This document shows, one piece after another, positions 11,607 through 22,637 of a stretch of DNA of 64,000 nt (positions are counted from its first letter, which is position 1; every line of letters begins with the position of its first letter). Under the pieces are notes generated by a model. That model saw only the letters and a list, made by a program, of their open reading frames with translations. It was not told the DNA's origin and did no database searches. A program made the position numbers and the translations under genes. Origin of the DNA: Diphasiastrum complanatum (Eukaryota > Streptophyta > Lycopodiopsida > Lycopodiales > Lycopodiaceae). The stretch spans positions 30,723,632 through 30,787,631 of the forward strand of contig CM055102.1 of NCBI GenBank assembly GCA_029204225.1. The letters run 5' to 3'.

Positions 11607-12921
11607 TTATGGCAATGTCTCTCTTTGCAAAAATAATTTTATATGTATTCGGAGGGTATAGGATAACGCTTTAATTGCCATTATTATTGTCGCAGCATCT
11701 GAAGAAAATTTGTTATAATGAATGCAAATCTCTTTATTTACAAAGCACTTCAAATAATTGGACAGGGATGAATCCTTTTGTCGTGATCCCTGGCCTTCCC
11801 TCAAATATCCCTGCCTTGTTGCAAAGGCATCCACCTCAACAGTAGCTTGTAAAATACGAGCAAAGGTCACATGTCTTGAAAAACAAAATAACTATATTTG
11901 AATAAAAAATTCATTAAGATAAAACCAAATTTACCTACCAGATCACGCTCATCAGCTTCAATAAGTGCAGCAGTATGTAGATCATGACCAACAACAATGG
12001 TCGTCGAAGCACTGGATGCACTAGTTTCCGAAGACTGTGACACATATCTGCTCCGAATTTTCGGGACAAATTTGCCTGGTATGCCCTGCTTTCAGACATG
12101 ATTGACTACAGTGCTTCAGTCCCATCCATCCATTCATCTCCGTATTTGTAATCAATGGAAGCACGTAGATCATCATCACCATCGAGATCTATGAAGTCCC
12201 CGAATTCTTTGATGAAATTAGACAAAATTGATAATATTTCGTCCTCCCTCAAATCAAGAACATCTCCAACATCATTCAGTGAGAGGTATGCGACACTATT
12301 CATGTAATACACTGGGAAATCGAGGAGAGTCTTGGTTTTGTCATATGGATTCACGTCAGATAAGAAAGAAATGGACAATGCACGAGACTCGGCTGGGTCG
12401 TACATTGATGCCAATCTTGCCTCCTCGTCAGCACCCAAGGCGTCATCAACAATAGCTGACTCTGATATCACAGAATCAGTTGATGATGAGGCACCCTCAA
12501 TGCTAAGCCTCGAAGTTCTTGCCTCATCAAGAATAAGAGCAGAAAGATAAAACACAAAGCCCATGCCTTCCTGCAAAAAACGACATGATCGATTATGCTG
12601 GTCACAATGGACTACACGTTTAAAATCACTCACGATTTTTGTGAATCGTCGGTTGTGGCTTTGCTTTGAAGATGGTTGGGCAACTAGGTCATGGAAATGG
12701 ATAAATCGTAGATTATCCATTATCAACATAGACTGATTCAGACTATCATAATACTCTTTATACAACACTAGAAAATAGGATTTATGTTCTGATCCAAACC
12801 TCCCAATATCAAAAGACATATTGAAATACGTCTTATGGTGACCTATATAGTTACCAACACCGGATTCAACGAGGAAGGCGTGCAATGCAGAATCAAAAGT
12901 TTTAGAGGATGAGGCGGCCAT
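11607..12921 (-). CDS. Unrecognised minus-strand gene, probably multi-exon
   Basis: The main frame starts at ATG 12921 (MAASSSKTF). An upstream in-frame extension exists but has no ATG. It encodes about 270 residues to 12106, with FDIGRFGSEHKSYF, IVSDFKRVVHC and an acidic C-terminal third rich in Asp/Glu. A possible acceptor (TTTTTTGCAG) at about 12573 suggests an intron inside the open frame. Further minus-strand open segments bounded by splice-like sites lie at about 11935-12090 (KFVPKIRSR, TTIVVGHDLHTAALIEADE) and 11607-11880 (FARILQATVEVDAFATRQGY); they may be later exons. I do not recognise the protein. A TATA box at 13181-13190 on the same strand lies about 260 bp upstream of the ATG. 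Low stop density and the promoter suggest a host gene rather than a transposon relic. Confidence 0.45.
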
Positions 12922-13180
12922 CTCGAAAGTATGACCAGTATGGCCGAGTATCGTTACGATGCGGGGTGACAAGGAGTCAGAAGACAATCAGGGTTCCCTC
13001 TCGTGATGGCGATATTGGCGAATGACCTGATATCCGAACGATGCGAGAGATCTTAGATCGTCTAGAATCTTTGAAAGATTCTTGCGTGGTAGCGATATTG
13101 CAAAGAAATAGTACTGTTCACACACAAAGAGATACAGGGAGAGAAAATCCAAAACTAAATGTTTTAACTGATCAAACAAC

Positions 13181-13190
13181 ATTTATATAG
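13181..13190 (-). promoter_or_regulatory. TATA box of the minus-strand gene
   Basis: The minus strand reads CTATATAAAT about 260 bp upstream of ATG 12921. The G-box array lies immediately further upstream, so this would be the leftward side of a divergent promoter. Confidence 0.5.
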
Positions 13191-13239
13191 CTAAAACCAA
13201 GAAAATCCAAGCCGTACACTGTCAATCCAACAACAGATC

Positions 13240-13640
13240 AGATCTATGGCGCATAGTACAACCGTCCACATGTGCGAGACCACACGTGCTACAATACACG
13301 TCAATTTGCCATTCGCCCACGTGCCCACATGTGCGAGATCACACGTGCGAGAACACATGTCACCAAACCATTCGACCACATGGCCACACGTGCAAGTTTC
13401 ACATGTGCGGATACAAAGGTGTAGGTCCCACACGTCAGGTACTGATTGGGCCACGTGACCACACATGCGAGCCTATACGTGCGAGAACACATGTCACTGA
13501 TCCATTCGGCCATGTGTCCCCATGTGGGATCCCACACGTGTTGATCGGGACGTGCAGTTTCACACGTGCATATACAGACGTGTGGTTTCACATGTCAGCT
13601 ATTGACTGGGCCACGTGTCGCTGGTTTACACGTGCCAATT
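13240..13640. promoter_or_regulatory. Tandem G-box/E-box array between two divergent TATA boxes
   Basis: This stretch holds nine CACGTG palindromes plus many CACATG/CATGTG and ACGTG cores, with a further CACGTG near 13744. The motifs sit in two to three imperfect tandem copies of a unit of about 130-165 bp. For example, GCGAGAACACATGTCAC recurs near 13350 and 13480, and GGGCCACGTG near 13447 and 13610. Plant bZIP and bHLH factors are known to bind CACGTG. A TATA box faces left at 13181 and another faces right at 13650, so the array probably served as a shared divergent promoter. Open frames through it are a by-product of the repeat. Confidence 0.65.
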
Positions 13641-13649
13641 TTTCTCCCC

Positions 13650-13658
13650 TATATAAGT
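13650..13658 (+). promoter_or_regulatory. TATA box upstream of the CENH3-like gene
   Basis: CTATATAAG lies directly right of the G-box array, about 300 bp before the MARTK start codon at 13959, leaving a 5' leader of about 270 bp. Confidence 0.6.
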
Positions 13659-13741
13659 CCATTCCTGGGGATTGTACAGGTTTTCACACAATTCGCTGTC
13701 ACGTTTGATTGCATCCATACGAAATGCATTCGTGATATCGC

Positions 13742-13893
13742 CATCACGTGAGCGACCTCCTCCCCATGCCTGTTCCTTACACCCTCTCGCATCATAGCGA
13801 TATCGGCTTTACTTTCCCAGGATCACCATCATGCGAGCCCCTGCCTCTCCCTGCCTGACTCTGCCACTCTCTTGCATCATAGCGATATCATCG
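13742..13893 (+). repeat. Duplicated block in the leader of the CENH3-like gene
   Basis: CATCATAGCGATATC occurs twice, near 13790 and 13875, each time after a C/T-rich run (CCCTGCCT-like). This is an imperfect tandem duplication of roughly 80 bp in the 5' leader. Confidence 0.5.
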
Positions 13894-13958
13894 TTAGAGT
13901 TCTCAGTGTCTCTTCTGCTGTGTCTCTGTCCTCGCGTAGTTATAGATATTCGGCCTCA

Positions 13959-14369
13959 ATGGCTCGGACGAAGCAAACCGCTAGGCTTACCAGTTTTGTT
14001 CAACCATCCCATCCCCAGACATCTGAACCCGTACGTCCGCAAGGATGTGGTAGACCTCGCCATCCATGGTTGAGGGACATCAGGGCCTTGCAGAGGAGCA
14101 CCAAACTTCTGATCCCCAAAGCAGCCTTCTACCGGACTGTGAGGGAGGTTACACAAGACATGACCACCCATCTACCCTATGTAGTGAGGTGGAATATCAC
14201 TGCATTGGAGGCCCTCCATACTGCATACGAGGACTTCTAGACAAAATTGTTTGAGGATTCGATGTTGTGCTCCATTCATGGCAAGAGGGTGACACTGATG
14301 CCCAAGGACATGCCAGGGGATCCGTGGATGAGGTTACAGTGCTCGAGGATATGCCTCAGGCACCTTTGA
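13959..14369 (+). pseudogene. Centromeric histone H3 (CENH3)-like gene, intronless, with one in-frame stop
   Basis: ATG 13959 opens MARTKQTAR, the histone H3 N-terminus. The tail then diverges and lacks the ARKS context around Lys9 and Lys27. The fold follows: LRDIRALQRSTKLLIP, FYRTVREVTQDM and VRWNITALEAL. TAG at 14238-14240 interrupts helix alpha-2, but the same frame continues with KLFEDSMLCSIHGKRVTLMP and KDM before drifting to a stop at 14367-14369. LLIP, the RW pair in loop 1, and SMLC..H..RVTLM are typical of plant CENH3 rather than canonical H3. Plant CENH3 genes normally have introns and this has none, which suggests a retrocopy. However, it sits behind a TATA box and G-box array. 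It would give a 93-residue truncated histone if translated, so most likely a pseudogene. Confidence 0.68.
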
Positions 14370-14828
14370 TTGAAATGTAAATAGTGTCACATAAGTTCCG
14401 ACAGACACATAGAAATATATCATCACATGATGATCCATAGGACAATAGATAGGCAAATAGAAAGTAGGCTATTACTGAATGCCACAAATATATTATATCG
14501 ATTTAAAAAACAATGTACATTTTTCAAAATACTAAATACAAACTGTTCAATGAAATCTTGAAGTCATTTGAGACTTCTTTGTATTCCTTTTTTTTTTTTT
14601 TGAAAAAGTACATTGATGCTGCTCGTCTATCATCCCAATGTTTATGCGGTTTCAACAATTTCTACGCTTCTTTTTAAGTCCTTGCACTCTATGTGACTTT
14701 CTTGTCTTGGTCTTATCTATACATCAAAGAAACTTGTTAAACAATATCAACATTGAGATTATGTCAAATGAAATATTGCAATACCGAAAACACTGAAACA
14801 TGTTTAAATAAAATCATTGAAAGTCATT
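14370..14828. other. No gene recognised
   Basis: AT-rich spacer between the CENH3-like gene and the 3' end of the next minus-strand gene. It may hold a short 3' exon of that gene, since an open basic segment after an AG lies near 14720 on the minus strand, but this is weak. Confidence 0.35.
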
Positions 14829-16055
14829 TCAAATGTGTACTGAAATAAATACACATACACCTACCGATCTCTCATTGACTCGAAAACAGAAGTGTTTAAG
14901 AATATCATATTGCAGCAATGTAAGCTCTGATCGAATGTGATCGAGTGTCCAATCTTCTTCCACCTCAATTGTTGTAAGAGTTGAATTATTTTTCCTCACT
15001 TGAATTTCTATTTGATCTTGATGATTGACTGTAAAATCCTGATCCAATGCTTTCCATCCATTGCCAACTTTGGACCATCTTCTATAATAAAATGTTAAAG
15101 AAAGCACTTGTTTTTTTATAAGATATCTAAATTTCATTGACGATCTATTAACTACGCACTCGATATTGCCATTACTCTTTTTATCCCAATGATCATCAAG
15201 GAGGCTTGATAACATTTTGTCTGTTAAATCACTACAAAAAAACATTGTCACTATTTTACGAATATTACATTCAACAAAAAAATCAACAAAAATTGCAATA
15301 GGCAAAAACCAGTGCAATCTATTGTTTTTTGAACCTGTGCTAATGATTTCATACAGTTTTGAATGTCCATAAAAAACCTTGAACGGAAGCTCTCTGCTAT
15401 GGTGGAATCTGGAGGAATCCATTCTTCACTTGAGAAAGAGGGTAATAATATCACCTCTAATTTTCCACCTAAACTAGATGGTGTGTAAAATGAATCATAG
15501 AAGAAAATACAAGAATCCAAAAGTGATCTCGTGGAATGGTTCTTGTATTGCAGAAGACCAATATCAGAACAAATAACGTCCATGATGCCGACAAGAGATT
15601 GTATAAGTTGCCATTCGATTATGCTTGATGGATACAAATCTGCACAAATCCATAAAATTATATGTCATTTAAATACTCAGATACACGTCTAAATGATTAA
15701 TGCAAAGCTCAAAGCAAAAAATTCTCCAAAACTTACAATTGCATTTGAGTCTGTCATTTGAACTTACGCCTTCCACTCTAATTTCCTTATGCATGTAGAC
15801 ATGTTGAATCAAGACCTCTGAAATGGATCGAACACCGGGTGAAACTTTGAAGTTTAAAATTCTACCTTTCCAAAACTTCCTATAATCCATATTTGATTTT
15901 CTCTTTTTACAAAAAACATCTCTTGATGAGGGATGCATGAGAACCCAGTGAAATTTTCTATAGATACGTGGTATCCAAGAGACATCAGAGTCTTTTTCAT
16001 TACAAACAGAAACTGAGACAATATTGCTTCGTGGTCCACGGCTTCCGGAAGCCAT
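14829..16055 (-). CDS. Unrecognised minus-strand gene, three or more exons, possible ubiquitin-like segment
   Basis: The start chosen is ATG 16055 (MASGSRGPRSN). Exon 1 ends near 15738 at a GTAAGTTTT donor, after GVSSNDRLKCNC. Exon 2 begins after GTGCAG near 15642 (LYPSSIIEWQLIQSLVGIMD) and ends near the GTTCAA donor at about 15335. A third open block, 15230-14860 on the minus strand, runs SDLTDKMLSSLLDDHWDKK to a donor-like GTAGGTG near 14857. Its end, IEIQVRKNN followed by IEVEEDWTLDHIRSEL, has the look of a ubiquitin-like or PB1-like beta-grasp strand pair and helix; this is a visual impression only. I could not make exons 2 and 3 join cleanly in phase, so a junction is misplaced or the gene is broken. 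Function unknown. Confidence 0.42.
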
Positions 16056-16169
16056 TGCAAAGCTAAAAGAAGATGAACAACAGAGTCTGAAACAAAATGT
16101 AGTTGAATCAGTATGAAAATAAATAACCAAATTTGTAGTAAATTTTGGCGGTCTTTCGTAAATCATATA

Positions 16170-17700
16170 TGTTACTCTAACTACGGTTAGATCAAAATAA
16201 ACTTACTTTAACCACAAGTGTTATGTCCCGGGCACTCAGGAACTCATGGGCAGCAATTACAGTCCAATCACAAGTCAGAACCCTGCCCCGCGGGAGTTTT
16301 GAATTGTATAAAAATATGACCGGAAAGTTCCAAAAAAGAAATCGACCGGCAACAATGTTACGGTCTTTCACAGGTGTAAATATATAACTGGGCCAAGTGT
16401 ACGTCGAATAGTTGAAGAGTCAAAAACAGCATCTTCAGAGTTATAAAAAATTGTTTTTGATCAATAGTTTCTTATTGTCTAAATAGTCGTAAATTGTCTC
16501 TTACTTCCACATATAATTTTCACACGCATATTCAATCGGGACTAATACTATTCTATTAGTACATAGATCAGATACAATCGCGATTGAAGACACTGATATT
16601 AGTTTGATTTATTCAAACTTGCATCATGTTTTCTGTGGAAGAATAATTACTATTTTTTCCTACATTATTGTCATGGGGAAAGCTGCTATGTGGATCATTG
16701 TGTAGGCAAAGTGATTCAAACAACCAATCCAGAACGAGTTTAAGATTGACAAAACAAATTTCAGAAAAAGCCCATCAATTGCTTCAGTGAATTGTCGCCT
16801 TAATGAATGGATCTTTGTTGCATTCAAGATCATTGCTTCTCCCCATGGAAAGCTGCTGTTGGGAGGATCATCGATAGCCGCTTCATTCAAAATCATTGCC
16901 TTGCCCCATGCAATGCTATTGTGTGGATGATTGCAGGTAGCAACAACTCATGGAGGTAGATGAAAGAGTCAACATTTGTGTGGAAAAATGGATGATCACT
17001 GCTTCCTAGTCACACTCATGGTCCTCTCACAGACTCTTGAAAAGCCTCTTCTTGTAGGAACTAAGCTAATCCAAAGATGCGGAGGAATCAAACCTCCACC
17101 ATCCAAACGGTGGGCCTAGATTCCAAGGTGGAAAGTGAGGCCCATGGTACTCTTATGCCCTCCGTAATGCTCATGCTCAGAGTTCGTGTGTATTTTGGAG
17201 GCACCTCCTCCCACAAATTTTTCAAGCAGACAGTTTGTAATGCCACAATATGCAAAATGCCTGTGACAACTGGATAACTAGCCTTTTCTGCCGGAATGAT
17301 GGATCTGAAAGCGGGCTTAGTAGTCCATTCTACAGGAATCTCACCCTTCGCATGCACCCTTCGCATTGAGCATTACGCAGGGCAAGGCCCGGGCCATCGG
17401 GCCTTCCGTGCAGTTTGGGGCCTGCCCTCGGGCAACGGCCCTCCCAGCACAGAAGGCCCTCGGGCAGGGCCTTCCCTCCCAAGAACTACTTAAAAAAAAG
17501 AATTGTTTTATAGAATGCTCCCATTCTAATTTTAACACTCTTGAGAAATTTATTTTTCTAACTATTTGATTGAAAGATTTGAAATGTAACACGCGGGGAA
17601 GGACCAGGCCCCACGGTCACCGTAACGCGTCACCGTAACGCCAAACCTCCGCCAATCAGGAAGGGACCTGGGTCACCCGTAATGCCAAACGCCATCGTGT
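16170..17700. other. Intergenic; degenerate repeats and a GGGCC-rich hairpin
   Basis: No gene is seen. Around 16670-16930 the words ATCATTGC, CCCCATG(G/C)AA and AAAGCTGCT recur in short imperfect repeats. 17380-17480 is strongly GC-rich with many GGGCC/GGCCC words. AAGGCCCT at 17453-17460 and AGGGCCTT at 17466-17473 form an 8-bp stem around a CGGGC loop. Near 17585-17690, GTCACCGTAACG and related words repeat upstream of the TFIIA gene. Confidence 0.45.
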
Positions 17701-17710
17701 ATACAAAGTT

Positions 17711-17750
17711 GTAGCCAATGTGACCAAGGCGGGTGGGTACCTATATAAAG
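17711..17750 (+). promoter_or_regulatory. CCAAT and TATA boxes of the TFIIA-gamma gene
   Basis: GCCAAT at about 17713 and TATATAAAG at 17742-17750 stand 59-96 bp before the ATG at 17809. This gives a compact promoter with a 5' leader of roughly 30 bp. Confidence 0.65.
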
Positions 17751-17808
17751 CACAGACGCTGGCCCAATTGCAACAACCAACAAGAAAAGAAGAAGATTTA
17801 TCGCTCTC

Positions 17809-18237
17809 ATGACGAATAGAAGGAGAGGGAGAGGGAGAGGGAGCGGAAAAGCGAGAGATGGAGATGGAGATGGAGATGGAGATGGAGGGCGAGAGGGAGA
17901 GACGACTCTCGAGCTTTATCGCAAGTCCTCGATCGGGAGGGGGCTGGTAGAGGCCCTGGATGAGATGGTGTTCAACGGCACCATTTCGCCGCTCTTGGCC
18001 GCGAAAGTGCTGAAGCAATTTGACAAATCCATTATCGAAGCGCTGCGGACAAAGGTGCACTCCAAGATCAGGTTCAAGGGCCATCTTGACTCTTACAGGT
18101 ATTGTGACAGCGTTTGGACCTTCGATTTGAAGAACGCTAGCTTCAAGACGGACAATGGTGACGTGCAAGCAGTGGATCGTGTCAAGATTGTGGCCTGTGA
18201 TGCAGCCTGCGCTGCGATTAAATCACGGCAGCTGTGA
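17809..18237 (+). CDS. TFIIA-S: Transcription initiation factor IIA gamma subunit (TFIIA small subunit)
   Basis: 142 residues, intact, ATG 17809 to TGA 18237. From about residue 34 it matches the TFIIA-gamma family closely: LELYRKSSIGRGLVEALDEM (helical N-terminal part), NGTISPLLAAKVLKQFDKSI, then the beta-barrel part KIRFKGHLDSYRYCDSVWTF, DNGDVQAVDRVKIVACDA. TFIIA-gamma pairs with TFIIA alpha/beta, stabilises TBP on the TATA box and acts in the nucleus. Unusual is the first ~30 residues, an Arg/Gly run followed by a Gly-Asp repeat encoded by GGAGAT units; family members normally start directly at the helix. The gene has no intron and its coding sequence is GC-richer than its surroundings. 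With its own CCAAT/TATA promoter it looks functional. An intronless copy may have come from a retrotransposed mRNA. Confidence 0.9.
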   Translation: MTNRRRGRGRGSGKARDGDGDGDGDGGREGETTLELYRKSSIGRGLVEALDEMVFNGTISPLLAAKVLKQFDKSIIEALRTKVHSKIRFKGHLDSYRYCDSVWTFDLKNASFKTDNGDVQAVDRVKIVACDAACAAIKSRQL

Positions 18238-20340
18238 GCGTCGCAGCAAGTGCTTTGGGGGGAATTCATTAACTAGGTTTATGATTTTGTTTCGAGCGAT
18301 AGACACGACGGATTAACGGAAGATGAATTATCGACATCTTTCAAGCAAATTTCTGAGAGTCATTTTTGTGGTTGCGTATATACCTGGTTAGAGAATACGG
18401 ACCTGAAACAAGCTATTATGAATCGTGATATCAGCTCAAAGTTGATTCTCGAAGTTTATGAGTCTTTTCTCTCCTCTTGACCTAGAATAGACCCTATGTG
18501 AATGAATTCTGCACGATTTTGATAATTTGTTTTTAGTTTACACGTGGCATGTACTTTGTTTATGTTTTAGCTGAGCCTAGCTTGTCAGACTGGTAACGAG
18601 ATTTTTCTCAGAAAGATTTTGTGCCTATGAAATCTGAAATGTGCCATCTGCATCCCATCTTAAAGTTGGCCAAGTTTGTGAGTTTTAGCATCAGATTACT
18701 GTCACAACATACATCAAGTGTCACATTCTTAGGGAACAACAAGAATTACTATGAAGGAGATCGTTCCATAGACTTACAAACATAACATTAAAGGTGTGAT
18801 AATGAAGGGAGATGTGTCGATCAAGCCCAAGTACACTTTGTTAGTAAGCAACTGGCAAAGCAGGTCAACAGGCAATTCACACATTGCTAGAAGCCTAGAA
18901 GGTACTTAGATGAATTTTATTTTATGCTATTAAGTACTCTACATTATTTAAGGAGAGAAATCTTAATCTTGAAGGTGCAAAGAATTTCAGATTTGTGATC
19001 GGGCAAAGAGTTTCAATTTTGTAGCTCCCTTTTGATGTTCACAGTCTCTACAAGTGGAAGATTATTTAAGCTTTGCATGTTTCAAAGAAAATTTGATTTT
19101 TGATAAAGCAATAATTTATTATCGGTTTATCTCAAATTCTGTACAGCTCTAAAGTGTGGTAAGGGGAGTGTTATAATATTTTAGTAGTAGTCACTTCAAC
19201 ATGATTAGGAACCAAGAGCCTTGACTTTCAAAGAAGAACAATGTTGATTCAACCATTTTTCCTACTATTATCACTATTATATACAAGAAGACTAAACCTT
19301 AAAACTTCAAAGAAGTGCAAAGCTGTGATTTGACAAAGAGCATCAACTTTGTAGCTTGTAGCTCCCTTTTTCTTATGTTTAGGTTTAGGTGAGTTTCTAC
19401 AATATGCGCGTGAAATGGATCTCCTCTTTCTTTTGAGTAAATAGTACAGAGATTTTTGAAGTTCACTTCATTTCTACAAAATTGGACTTAAAGGAATGAA
19501 GAATAAAGTGTGTAGAAGTGGAGGATTATATAAGCTTCACATAATTGAGAGAGAAGTTTCACATAATTTGATCCTTGATAAATTAGTTCAATCCATTTAT
19601 AGCAAGAGGTTGTATCATAGATGGCCCAGATGTTCGAGACTTTGGGAAACACATTAACAGCTCACGAGAAGGTATGTCTGGTAGACCTCTTGCAACCAAA
19701 ATGTTGTCTAATGTAGCTCGTAGTTGCCTAGTTCCTCAATTCCTTTGTCAAAAGCAATCGACCTCCTTAATGAAGGTCTTTGGAAATATGTGCGATTAGG
19801 TTCCCTAGAACACCCCATCTCATCTCCATCTTAATGACCAAGTTGATGCCAGCTCAGTTGTTGCTTTAAGCTCGGATCATTGCTTAGGGCCTCCCTTCTC
19901 TTTCATGGAGGTACTTCCTTCCCTCCTTATAATGCATTCCCCAGTGAGTGACTTTTGTGCAAAGTGTTCCAAAATTGGCACACTAAGAGGAAAAGGATGT
20001 GTAAGGGGCAAGGCACCCTTAAGTAGTTCACAAGGTACATGGGCCATTCAAAAAAACCATACAAGACTTCTTAAGGAGGTGTAAGGGGAGGGCACAACCC
20101 CATTATAGTCCATAAGTCACTTGTTTAGGTAGTTGTCCTCCTTGGCCATTTGCCTTGGGATTTAGGGTCAACTCCTAGTATTTTTTAGGGAGAGAAAGAT
20201 AACCACCATTTATAAAATCTCGATTTTTCATGTGGAAAATTCGGCTAACATTGGCAACTTCACTGGGTAGTATGGTCCCCATATAGTGGACCCAAAGTCT
20301 CTAGTTTCAAATGGTGGTTTTTGATTATATTTTGCGCAAC
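18238..20340. other. No gene recognised; degenerate direct repeats
   Basis: Downstream of TFIIA-gamma there is AT-rich sequence without domains. Segments near 18990-19130 and 19320-19600 repeat the same words in order: AAAGAG, CAA(T/C)TTTGTAGCT, AAGTGGA(A/G)GATTAT, AAGCTT, TGATAAA. They are probably two decayed copies of a non-coding repeat. The other stretches show nothing I can name. Confidence 0.4.
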
Positions 20341-20660
20341 TATAGCTTTGAAATTCAATATTGTTTGCTACTATTGCAAAAAGATAGGGCATATATATTA
20401 TGGTTGAGGATGTATAAAGCTACAAGCAAAGAAGAAGAGTCAACAACAAGTCAATATGGTTGACGCTGATTCAGAAGAATCAAAGAATCTAGAGAATGCT
20501 TTCATGGCAAGACATGAAGATACTCGAAATCTTGGATTTTGGTACCTAGATTCCAAGGCAACACGACACTTGACTAGTCATAGAGATTGGTCTGTTGAAT
20601 ACATTTAGAGTGTTTTAAGTAGATTTGTACAAGTTGGAGATAGCTTAGTCTACACCAGAT
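20341..20660 (+). pseudogene. copia gag zinc-knuckle and protease scrap
   Basis: A plus-strand frame with stops reads a gag zinc-knuckle-like CYYCKKIGHIYYG with a stop just before the last Cys. A linker follows, then the copia protease signature WYLDSKATRHLTSH, with the catalytic Asp in an altered D-S-K-A context instead of D-S-G-A. It is an old fragment without LTRs; no integrase or RT follows. Confidence 0.65.
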
Positions 20661-22037
20661 TGATGGTGAGCACTCTTTGGTGGGGTGATGCTAACCAAAC
20701 TTTTTGTAGATCAGTTACTAGCACGTCTTCACATGTCTTCTATAAATATGGTACTTTCATCCCTGCAAAACAACCACATTCTTCTCCTCCTGCTTTTGGC
20801 ACCCACTCCTATCAGTGTTGGAAAATAATGCCCATCTTCAGACCCATGCATATGATGGCATGTAGATGCAGATTTCGGTGTTTGGAAAAACACATGTATG
20901 CATAAGGTTAGCAATGTGTCTAACATGATCAAATTGATATATGTGTAGATATATTGTGGTGTATTAAAGTTGGAAGAAGTTTTGAAGCATAACATGAACA
21001 ATTTTCCTCTTTTTCTCTCTATAAGATCCATTTCACGTACAATCCATGCTTGATAAGGATTTTGCACAAAGGGCAATCAATCTAATCTATGAATCCTTGC
21101 CTATCAAGATTGACTTTATGGGAGGCGCATCCCATGATACATCTGATGATAATGATGGTAGAGATGGATCTTCTTTTAGAAATGTCTAGTGTAATTTTTC
21201 TCAATATCTTTCATGGATTGCAAAATCTAATGAATCAACTTAAATGGATCTAGATAGAGATGGATGCTTTCCTATGATTTGAGAATGTAAATGGGTTTAA
21301 CATTTGATGACATCCACTTATTCGCATATCGCTATACTTGTCCACACAAATATGTTTGCAATATTTCTTTTCCCAATGTTCGCTCTGACTCCCCTTATGC
21401 TTCTATATCAACCAAACACATGCTCTTTACAACAAAGCAAAAGCTATGTCTCCTTTTTTTTTTTTCTTTCAAAGATGATATAATGCAAGATTATGGATGT
21501 AGTTAGGATGCAATCAATCAAGCTTGCAACAAATGTTTCAATCACACCATGTCCTACAATGCATCGGTTGTGGTGGGTACAAATGAAGATGACATTCTTC
21601 TTCATATTGTTTACCCAGAATTGATCTTGTTATAAAGGAATTCATCATGAGCGTCAATCCTAGTTCGTGATCCTTTTTGACATACCCGTATGTTTGAGTA
21701 TACAATAGGTGGCCAAGAGAATTTTTTTTTGTCATTTAAAACTATCCAATGGCGATGATTATTGTTTTTTCTCTTCTCTAGTTGCTTGGATTTTTTCTTT
21801 CTAGTCATACTCTTTCTTATAATCATGGCAAAATGTTGATCTTGGAATTAAACTTACTGTTCGACACTTTGATAAATATATATATATAATATAAGAGACA
21901 AGGATATCTCTATTTCTTAGTCATTGTAACTCTGCGACTAGTTGTGCTTTAAGTAGTTCGGCATCTATCAATAAAGAATTGAATTGGGATTATAGACTTG
22001 GTCACCTTAATCATGTATCAATAGGTATATATATTTA

Positions 22038-22042
<5 letters not shown>

Positions 22043-22082
<40 letters not shown>
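22043..22082. repeat. AT dinucleotide microsatellite
   Basis: About 20 uninterrupted AT units. Low-complexity and probably polymorphic. Confidence 0.95.
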
Positions 22083-22086
<4 letters not shown>

Positions 22087-22635
22087 ACTTTTACAAGTAG
22101 AGGTGAGGAAGTCCTCCAAATCCAAGGTAGAGCCTCCAAAATGTCCTCCAAGCAACTTGCAAGCTTCAAGATGCTCCCCAACTCCAAGCTAGGATACCTC
22201 CACCTACAAGTAAGAATCTGCAAGCTTCCAAGGATCTCTTCTCCACCTGTGTCTCTACTCTTTAAACACAAAGATAGATAACAAGTTGGCCTGAAGTATT
22301 CACCACCCAACCATAGCTAGATCCAAGCTCCAAGCAAGACCTATCTAGCACCCCCTTGCTAACCATAAACAAATCACAAACATACCACAACTATAGCATA
22401 CTCAAGATCCAAACCCTACTTATGTCCAATACCATAAGCAAGATCCAGCCCTAAGCATACTACACACAAGAAAGTATTCTACACACTAGTAGCAACACGA
22501 GCATAAGCAGAGCAAGCAAGAGAGATCTCTCCTCCCCCCAATAAGCGCCCTACTAGCCTTATATAGATGGCTCATGGACCCCTCCAGTGCACTATGGAGC
22601 TCCATGCCCATCCAATGAGAGAGAGAGAAGCCTAG

Positions 22636-22637
<2 letters not shown>

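Noticed and set aside
12988-13182. Minus-strand 64-residue frame upstream of the unknown gene
   Set aside because: It begins within the inferred TATA box, so it would not be transcribed as a full frame; probably leader sequence.
13191-13708. Overlapping open frames on both strands (His/Cys/Thr-rich)
   Set aside because: They are produced by the tandem G-box array, which has repeat structure and promoter context but no codon pattern of its own.
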